Source of the DNA: Perkinsus chesapeaki
Taxonomy: Eukaryota > Perkinsozoa > Perkinsida > Perkinsidae
Direction of reading: 5' to 3'
Assembly: GCA_013115145.1 (NCBI GenBank)
Contig: JAAPAO010000149.1
Span: forward strand, 1-62,153
Length of the DNA: 62,153 nt
A program made the position numbers and the translations under genes. Below the pieces are notes generated by a model. The model did not search any database, was not told the DNA's origin, and saw nothing but the letters and a program-made list of their open reading frames with translations. Shown piece after piece: positions 55,201-62,153 of the stretch. Numbering within the stretch: the first letter of the stretch is position 1; every line of letters begins with the position of its first letter.

Positions 55201-56445
55201 TGGGGTGATTGCAAGAAGTGTATGGGGAGGTAAGGAGGAGGGTTGTTCCAACTATCACCTTCTGTGAGAGGACCATCCCTGTTAGAGACTGTAACGGTCG
55301 AGGCACCTGCGACACCACCACGGGCAATTGCATTTGTGAAGGGATCTATTCGGGAGATAACTGCGAGCTCGAAAGAACAGAGTGCTCGGATGTACACCAG
55401 GCCACATGCCAGTCTGGTGGCAGGCTGCTGTTCTCAGGCTCGATGTAACGGTCACGGCAACTGCGTCGGTGATGGATGTCAGTGTGTTAATGGGTGGACC
55501 AACGAAGGGCCTGATAGTGGCCCCTTGAACGGGATCTACTGCACCAAGGATCCTTGCGACGGTAAGGCCTTACATTCACTTGAGATGGACAGTTCGTCGT
55601 TTAGGTTGCCCAGAGGGTCAGTGCGATCTGCGCACTGGCTTCTGCTCGTGCCGTGCTGGCACTTGGTCCGACGTCAATCGAGCCGCCGGCGAGACCGCGT
55701 GTGAGCTCTCCTCGGGCACCATCGATTGCGTCGTAAGCCTCTGGTTCTTTTCTCCTCTGGACTCGATCCTTCTCAGGGCGAATGGGGCCCTTGGAGCACG
55801 TGCCAATCTGACTGCCAGAGACGGCGGTACTTTACCATTACAACGATGCCTCGTAACGGCGGGAAGCATTGCCCGGCCAAAGGGGGCGACCAAATGCAAG
55901 AGGCATGCCAAATGGATAACTGCTGTTTGTAAGTGGAGCATCTGACCGGTGGTTCCTGGCATTGTGCAATCTGTCCCATTCAGACTGAAGGACCAGGACT
56001 GCCTCAACGGTGGTACACTGTTGGCATCGAGCTGTACTTGTTTGTGCTCTCCGGGGTACCAAGGATCTCGGTGCGAAACGAAGGTCACCGATGCCGATAG
56101 GTAGCCATTGCGAGCAGACTGCTGCTGTAAAATCGTGGTTGCTCATCCCAGGATTCTGGAGCGAGAAGCCATCATAGACTTCAGCGGCGATCCCGTCATA
56201 CCTGAGCAGGAGCCCGACGCGGATGTTGTCATCGAGTCCGCGCAAAAAATGGTTGAAGAGAAAAAGTCGCCGATTCTCGTAGGCCAATATTCCTGCTGTG
56301 TAGACGAATCCTTTTGTCACTTCAGCTCATCCTGGGTGGTGTGTTCGGCGTGCTGGTCCTCGCCGGCGCCGCCTACTACTACAGTAAGCAGCACAAGAAG
56401 CCGAAGCCGCCAGCGCTCGACACAGACGACTTCATGGCCGAGTAG
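52211..56445 (+). CDS. EGF/TSP1 type I membrane surface protein
   Basis: Many-exon gene. Exon 1 (52211-52286) is a signal peptide (MSFSYLLSIVMYILYQLSFA). The N-terminal half (to about 54030) is a unique ectodomain with AYSIDGIADQKFPLVGMDRV, GVYINKGTQSYWREVYGFNG, TLNCDAGDVVIGVRWRSHAR and DPDIIEQILAGNYSFENDM; I cannot assign it (a pore-forming MACPF-like fold was considered but not supported). From about 54433 come EGF-like modules: CRSNGCECLPGYEGPNC, YECQCQATWFGSHC, CISTSGQFECSCHAGWE, RGTCDTTTGNCICEGIYSG, HGNCVGDGCQCVNGW, DLRTGFCSCRAG and SSCTCLCSPGYQGSRC. A thrombospondin-1 domain lies at about 55778-55923 (EWGPWSTCQSDCQRRR with later GKHC, EAC, DNC). A juxtamembrane acidic stem (FSGDPVIPEQEPDADVVIES) leads into the transmembrane helix LILGGVFGVLVLAGAAYYY and a 19-aa cytosolic tail ending DTDDFMAE, stop 56445. 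Confidence 0.82.
54285..54366 (-). other. tRNA-like fragment in an intron
   Basis: Inside a 390-nt intron of the EGF/TSP1 gene. On the minus strand it holds GGTCGCAAGTTCGATCCCC, close to a tRNA T-arm/B-box, followed by a T-run. The T-stem does not pair and I could not fold a cloverleaf, so it is at most a decayed tRNA or tRNA-derived repeat. Confidence 0.25.
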
Positions 56446-56642
56446 GACGATCCAGTTCATCGATTTCTCGTTACACAAGCTGGGTTCTTTCAGGGTCCTC
56501 GGTGGCGTCGGAGATGAAAACCTGAATCTGTACGCATGATGCTTGCCATGATATTGCCCGTCGTCTAAGTTCGGTTATGCGAACAACTGTCAGAGGCGTT
56601 TAGTTCAGTTGCTCATTATTCTTTTGCAGAAGTGCTCAACAG

Positions 56643-58054
56643 ATGTCCAGTGTTGTGGAGCTCCGCAGCGACACCTTCACTCAGCCCACGGATGAGATGA
56701 GACGCGCCATGGCCGAGGCTTATTGCGGTAGGCCAGTCAGATATGAAGTCTGCCAAGGTGTCGAGCAGGCGACGATGTCTGGGGAATGGACCCAACAGTT
56801 AATGCGTTCCAAAAGGAAGCTGCCGATAAGTTCGGTTTCTATGCTGCGCTTTACTTGCCGACCGCCACCATGTCAAATCTAGTGGCGATGCTGGTCCACT
56901 GCGAGAAGAAGGGCAGCGAGATCATCCTCGGCAACAAATCCCACATCCACATGTGAGCTCTCCGAGTTGGGGGTCTTCAGTATTTTCAGATACGAGCAAG
57001 GCGGTTGCTCTACGATAGCCGGGGCGCACTGCAGGACGGTGCCGAACAACCCCGATGGGACTCTGCCCCTCAAGGAAGTCGAGCTGGCCATTCGCCCGTT
57101 TGAGTCTCACTATCCAATCACCAGGGCTGTCTGTGTGGAGAACACTCATAACCTTTGTGGCGGTCGGGTAGGCCTTTTGTGGGGAGATTGATCATCGACT
57201 TGGACCAGGTCCTCAAGCCGGAGTACATGAAGGCAATCGGAGATCTTTGCAAAAAGTACGGAGTCAAGCTGCACATAGACGGGTCCAGGATCTTCAACGC
57301 TTCCGTCAAGCTGGGTAGCCTTGGCCACGAGTTTCTTTGCTACGAGGCTGTGACGCAGGTGTCTCCGTTAAGGAGTTGACCAAGGAGGCGGACTCTGTCA
57401 CGCTGTGCCTGTCTAAGGGCTTGTCAGCACCATTGGGTGCGTTATTGCTAACAAGAACGGAAGCCGACGCAGTTTTGGCGCATCGTTTTCGCAAGGTAAG
57501 GTCAGGAGTGACGCCGCATGGAAGGTCGTAACTTAGGTTCTCGGTGGCAACATGAGACAGGTCGGCGTCGTCGCTTGCTGTGGGCAAATCGCCATCAATA
57601 AAATGGTGGACAGGTTGGCCGAAGACCACAAGAACGCCACAATGCTCGCCGATGGTCTCGCCGGCATCGACGGGATTGTCTGTGACGTGAGCGCAGTTGA
57701 TACCAATATGGTTCGCTGGGGGCTGCACGAGAAGGTGCCGAGTGTAGCAGCTCCAGGAGGCCGTGATTGGAGCTGATCAGGTCCAAGACAGGATCACCTG
57801 TGCAAAGCTGGTTGATGCGCTCGGTGCTGATGACGGTGTGAGCGTGAAAATGATATGTATCGAACGTGGCATTGCGATCCGAGCCGTCACACATCGCCAC
57901 ATAACTCCGGATGGCATCACCAAAGTAACTGTACATGACACGATTTTCTGCTTTATGTTTGCTGTAGGCCATCGAGAAGGTCCGAAGGATCATGGAAAGT
58001 TCCGGTTCCTGGCCTAAGCTGTCGAGCGATGACCGTGTTTTAACTATTGACTAG
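56643..58054 (+). CDS. L-threonine aldolase
   Basis: PLP-dependent low-specificity threonine aldolase (threonine to glycine plus acetaldehyde), usually cytosolic. ATG 56643, [20 protein letters not shown], the family N-terminus. Later exons give [91 protein letters not shown] (Asp and Arg near PLP) and [16 protein letters not shown], in which the Lys is the PLP Schiff base. The C-terminal exon gives [20 protein letters not shown] and stops at 58054. Eight or more exons with short introns. About 370 aa, the usual length. Confidence 0.93.
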
Positions 58055-58393
58055 TTTAATTGTTATACTTTCAACCGAAGGAGTTTTTCATTGAGGGGCA
58101 GTTGAGTTTTCTAACCGGTTCTACCGATCTCTGATTGCGAACCACTAACAACAACTGAATGATAAATTGGGGCATATGCACTCCTTCATACGCTTCAAGA
58201 GGTTGTGGAGCTCAGCAATGCGAACGCCTTGTATGATTAAGCGATCCTACACGTTGTCCTTAGTGTTTTGGTCGGCAAGTGAACAGCGTCAAGTTGACAG
58301 TATCAACTCTGTTCAAGAAGGACAATGTTTCGCTGCCTCAGTGAGCCTTAGAACTTCAACGCAACAACCCGGAACTACAAACACTCCTAGCGG
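58055..58393. other. convergent 3' flanks
   Basis: 340 bp between the stop codons of threonine aldolase (plus) and the reductase (minus). No gene is seen; it should contain both 3' UTRs. Confidence 0.5.
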
Positions 58394-59305
58394 TCATTCC
58401 CAAAGCCTTTCACCGAGCCACTCACCGAAGGGCATATCAAACACTCTATCCTTCCAATGACCAGTGTGGTTAGCTGACGACACAAGCTGACGTGTGAGAC
58501 TCTTAGCGGCGGCGCTTCCTGCTGATTCGAAACGCGCGGGGAAATCATACCAATCGTGGAAGACGCCATCGACCATTGCGGCATCGAGGCGACCGGTCCA
58601 CTCTCCGGGGGAATCGGGCTCCTGACCTGGCCGCGTGTAGACGTAGTGGACTTGATACTTGTCTCCATAAACGTTCTTCAAACCGTCCAGTTGGGGACGG
58701 AACAGTACTTGCTCCGGGCCTCTGGTAAAGTATAACAGACGTACATTGGCACCGTGGCCCAGTAATGCACGGACAGGATCGACGCAAGCAGTAATGGCGC
58801 TGCCGAAACAGAAGAAGCCAACCCTTGCAGCGGAGGTATCCAAACTGCGAAGCATGTCGGGTAGGGGAGGGAACGGACCGGATATGCGAACGAGCGAATC
58901 TGGCCAGACATCTCGCGCAAGTTCTAAGGACACACCATTGGACACTTTGATGGCCAGCGTGGTCGTTTCACCGTTGTCACTAGCGACAGGGGAATAGTCG
59001 CGGACCCTCTCGGAGGGAGCCTTATATTTGATCCATTGCCCAGGAAGGATGTTAGAGTTGTAGCTGTAGTTGAGGGTGTACTGTATCGTAGACGCACTGA
59101 TGTTCCTCTTGTCCACCAGTTCAACATCGTGGACATGCAGAGCCTTCGTTACGGCAGCACCAAAACAGCCCAGGCAGATGACCACAACAGCGACCACAAG
59201 TAGGCAGCAACACCGACAAGCCAGACGGCGGCGAGAACGTTTCTTCCTAGCGCGACGTCTCTCAGCAGCTGCTTCCCCAAGAAGATACTCTGGGTCGACA
59301 GGCAT
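58394..59305 (-). CDS. membrane-anchored FNR-type (cytochrome b5 reductase-like) oxidoreductase
   Basis: Single frame of about 303 aa from ATG 59305 (MPVDPEYLLGEAAAERRRAR). A basic N-terminus precedes one transmembrane helix (CCCLLVVAVVVICLGCFGAA), suggesting an anchored enzyme. The catalytic part resembles the ferredoxin-NADP reductase/cytochrome b5 reductase fold: NILPGQWIKYKAP, VRDYSPVAS (FAD-binding RxYS motif), VRISGPFPPLPD and VGFFCFGSAITACVDPVRAL (nucleotide-binding Gly motif). The C-terminus RVFDMPFGEWLGERLWE is not the usual FNR end, and identity is low. The partner electron acceptor is unknown. Confidence 0.6.
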   Translation of the reverse strand: MPVDPEYLLGEAAAERRRARKKRSRRRLACRCCCLLVVAVVVICLGCFGAAVTKALHVHDVELVDKRNISASTIQYTLNYSYNSNILPGQWIKYKAPSERVRDYSPVASDNGETTTLAIKVSNGVSLELARDVWPDSLVRISGPFPPLPDMLRSLDTSAARVGFFCFGSAITACVDPVRALLGHGANVRLLYFTRGPEQVLFRPQLDGLKNVYGDKYQVHYVYTRPGQEPDSPGEWTGRLDAAMVDGVFHDWYDFPARFESAGSAAAKSLTRQLVSSANHTGHWKDRVFDMPFGEWLGERLWE

Positions 59306-60433
59306 TGACAAATAACGTAGCAAGCCTACCAGCTATTGCGCTTGGACAACGTTGGATTGTCGCTATGCTTCGGGCACGACCGTCGCGAGTGAGAAGAGTT
59401 AACTGGTAAACACAAGAAGTGTAGAGGTTATTGAAACCGATATGACAGTATCGAAATAGTAGGTGAACTAGTTGTTGATGTTTATAGTAGTAAGGATTAT
59501 GTACGAAATGATTCAATTTCGGTTATACCTCTACAATGACGACAAACGCTACCACCTACAATCGGCTTTCTACCCAAAAAATCCTGAGATCCCAGTTGCA
59601 AGATGCAACTCGAGACCGATACAGTTTCCCCATTATACATAAAATTACTAAGGCTGCCCAGTAGTGATGTGAATGACAATAGGATCACGGCAGCAGCAGA
59701 GCCACGGCTACCACAGAATCTCAATGACAGCTGAAATCGCACAGTAAGTGATGATATTATAGTACACGATATAATACACCAGATGGAGTGAGTTTATTGA
59801 GAATGCCAGGACGGCAGGACATACACATCGATAACAGCGACTCTGAATTTAGGGTGGCATGCTAGTTACTACTGCAACCACCTCAAACATTCTGAGCGTC
59901 TCGGTGCTGCCGCCCGAGTGTGGATCTACAGACGACGTTCATAGTATAACAACCTAATATGAGACGTTCACAGCAGAACTACAGGACTGACATTTGCCCA
60001 CGCTCGAGCCAACAGAAATTACGTCTAAGTGAGTGGCTCATTGGCAGCATCGGTAGTCGGCAACTCGGATTCTGAGGCCTTTCTGTTAGCGCCTCAGATC
60101 AAAGTGTCGCCGAGAAGCAGCGGCGGGGGGGGCAACAGATTATTATAGGTATTATAATGATATTGAAATGATGATCATGATGACATTATAGCAGCAACAG
60201 TGAAGATGGTAACAGTGGTGGTGCTAAGTTGTTGATAGTACAGCAAATGATAGTATAAAACTTGGATGATTCAGAACGTAAAGACACGTCTGATAATAAG
60301 CTGTTATCGAATAGGGTACCGGAAAGGAGAGGCCATCTCGAAGTTAGACGCAGCAGTTTTCGAGACAGCAATAATAATTAAAGTCATTTCAGAAGTCTCA
60401 CAGTTACACTACGCCAAACCGCTGGCAAGCTTC
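59306..60433. other. intergenic region
   Basis: About 1.1 kb with short low-complexity patches (an A/T-rich stretch around 60130-60260 and a G-run near 60125). I see no coding exon, RNA gene or repeat. It holds the promoter of the reductase and the 3' end region of the RRM gene. Confidence 0.45.
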
Positions 60434-62015
60434 TTAGAGGACAAAGGAAGAGTGCGAGAACGGTGGGTTGGACCGATCATCGCGAACAACAGAAGGTGGC
60501 AGTCTGGAGGGTATGAAGTCATCGAAAGACAGTAAAGGAGACATCGCATTGGCGAACGGGGACTCTACTGATCTTCGATTTATCTGAGGAAAAACAGTAG
60601 TTGTAGACAAAGCTGCACAACAACGGCTAGTACCGAGTAATCGCCAGAATCAGAGGCTTTTCTAAGGCTCTTCGTCAAGACACTCTCCGGGTCGTCAGGT
60701 TTATCGCTACCGACACTGCTAGGACTACTATCCAACAAATTGCTGACCGAGTTGGCCAGCGCTGCCATGTGAGGATCTTCGTTAAGGTCATCGGTCGGAA
60801 GGCAACAGGGGCCTGCCTGCCTCTCAGGCGATCTTCGTTGCTCTGGAAGCTTCCAGGGCGATGGATCCTCATTAGTGCCACCATCTACCGAGTAGAATCT
60901 CTCGGACCTGTGAGGAGCCATGTATGGGACCACCGGTGCCGGGGGTCTCAAAGATGACATCATAAGGCCAGAGTCGGTATGGCTTCGGACTGTGCGGTTC
61001 TCTGGCTCCATATTCGGCGACGGTCGAGGGGACGGGGAACTATGCATCATCGAGCTTGGTGTCATAGATTGCGGTCGAGCTTCAGCCGGCATCACCTGGA
61101 CCTCCTGATCGTGTAGGACGTGGCGGCCAGCACCCAACGCAGCTCTGGCGGAGCGGACCTCACGAAAAGTGACGAAAGCGAAGCGTCTCTGAGCTCCAGT
61201 GGCCTTGTCCTTGGGAATGTAGACATCGGTTACTTCTCCAAAAGTATTAAAGTAAGTACGCAAGTCCATCCTCGTTGCATTATCCGGTACGTGTTTTACG
61301 AAAATTCTATCAGTGTTAACAGAATAGTCCGGGCGCGGTTGAGCCCTGGTGACAGTCAGTTGGGTACCCTCAACAACATGAGGGCGTTCTTGGTTCATAA
61401 CCTCCTCAAGTGACTGGCTGTCCTCGAAACATACATAGGCCACATTAGTTGCCGATTCTGGAAGATAGCAGTCTAATATCGGCCCATACCGGCTGAAGTA
61501 GTTGCAGACAGTCTCTCTCGAAGGGATCGGGCGATGTGGCGAGGCTCGGCAGTCCACTCGGCAGAATATCCGGAAGCCAGATCTCGAATTTGACCTTTTG
61601 CCTGTTGCAGAATGAGTCTGGCTTCCGCTACCTCCACCGCTTTGATACCCCATATCCGCCGGACCTCCGAAAGACACACTACGGGTCGGAGGGGAAGGCC
61701 AGCCCCCCGCGCTAGTACTAGGGCTGCCGACATACAAGGAGCCAATGCCGCCTGGGGTCGGCTCTGTGGTAGTTGATATGGTCCTCGGTGGACCTCTATT
61801 AGGTGGTGTGACCATGAAGGAGTCGCCGGGGCTCTTTGGTGGGAACGTTCCCGGGGAGTGCTGAAGACAGCAGGATTTCCCGTCTGCACGAGTGAGCCCG
61901 TTACTACCGAATCCACGTCAATTCCCGGAACACTATCAGTTGGGCGTCGGGTCTTCCTTACATCGGCTACCTTCGTTGGTGTTGCTGCTAGTGGAGTGTC
62001 GTCAGGGGTTCTCAT
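60434..62015 (-). CDS. two-RRM RNA-binding protein
   Basis: Three exons: 62015-61908, 61860-60634 and 60583-60434, joined over 47- and 50-nt introns. Exon 1 has exactly 36 codons (MRTPDDTPLAATPTKVADV...DVDS) and continues as HSPGTFPPKSPGDSFMVTPP. RRM1 runs from RIFCRVDCRASPHRPIPSRE to VAYVCFEDSQSLEEVMNQ and RRM2 from RIFVKHVPDNATRMDLRTYF to RRFAFVTF (RNP1). The remainder is disordered, Pro/Ser-rich, with a DDLNEDPHMAALANSVSNLL helix. The final exon reads INRRSVESPFANAMSPLLSF and ends SHSSFVL. Skipping the last intron would give a spurious hydrophobic tail. Two tandem RRMs of DAZAP1/musashi-like arrangement; target unknown. Confidence 0.88.
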
Positions 62016-62153
62016 TTATGAGAATTAAGATAACAAGACGGCTAATAGGGTCGCATGAGTTGGGTCGAGGCGAGCTAGAGTGTCACGTCACCGTGAAGAT
62101 GCATGAAGATTTCTTGAAGATTGCATGAAGAATGCAGGATGACAAACGGTTTC
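62016..62153. other. 5' flank of RRM gene
   Basis: Short end region upstream of the RRM gene start. Nothing further is visible before the window edge. Confidence 0.5.

Noticed and set aside
60580-60640. hydrophobic C-terminal tail of the RRM protein (LAVVVQLCLQLLFFL)
   Set aside because: It is the translation of a 50-nt intron; splicing it out gives a natural soluble C-terminus ending at 60434.

Overview
The window is nuclear DNA from an intron-rich protist, most likely a perkinsozoan alveolate of the genus Perkinsus. The assignment rests on three things seen here: many very short GT-AG introns (mostly about 30-60 nt), a calcium-dependent protein kinase with fused EF hands, and a cytochrome-b5 fused front-end desaturase. 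It also fits an EGF/thrombospondin-1 surface protein of a kind familiar from apicomplexan relatives. No database search was possible, so the genus is an inference. Most gene models were rebuilt by eye by joining exons whose reading frames and splice sites fit; terminal exons are the least certain parts.

Genes lie in long same-strand blocks with short spacers. Block 1 (minus, 153-6362): IMP3, an EDEM-like GH47 mannosidase-family protein with a PA domain, and a nucleotide-sugar transporter. Block 2 (plus, 7246-24601): an intronless importin-9-like gene between two 273-bp direct repeats, a SUMO-motif/zinc protein, several unassigned nuclear-looking proteins, an MLF-like protein, IMPACT/YIH1, a small putative mitochondrial membrane protein, an unassigned conserved-looking protein and the cohesin subunit SA/STAG. 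Block 3 (minus, 24815-42553): TELO2/TEL2, three unassigned genes, a transportin-3/importin-13-like karyopherin, a front-end fatty acid desaturase, and a three-copy tandem array of aldo/keto reductase genes in units of about 2.6 kb. Block 4 (plus, 43486-58054): a YjdJ-type GNAT acetyltransferase, a TPR/armadillo-like protein, a CDPK, a filamin-repeat coiled-coil protein, a large secreted-then-membrane-anchored EGF/TSP1 protein and threonine aldolase. Block 5 (minus, 58394-62015): a membrane-anchored FNR-type reductase and a two-RRM RNA-binding protein.

Functionally this is mostly housekeeping content (nuclear import, ribosome biogenesis, cohesion, ER quality control, lipid and amino-acid metabolism) and the neighbours do not form an obvious pathway. 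The most interesting items are the EGF/TSP1 type I membrane protein, the block-wise strand organisation with spacers of tens of bases, a 5' sequence module shared by the desaturase and each aldo/keto reductase unit, the importin gene without introns framed by direct repeats, an intron whose 3' end duplicates the upstream exon end, and the frequent AG|GT context at acceptor sites.
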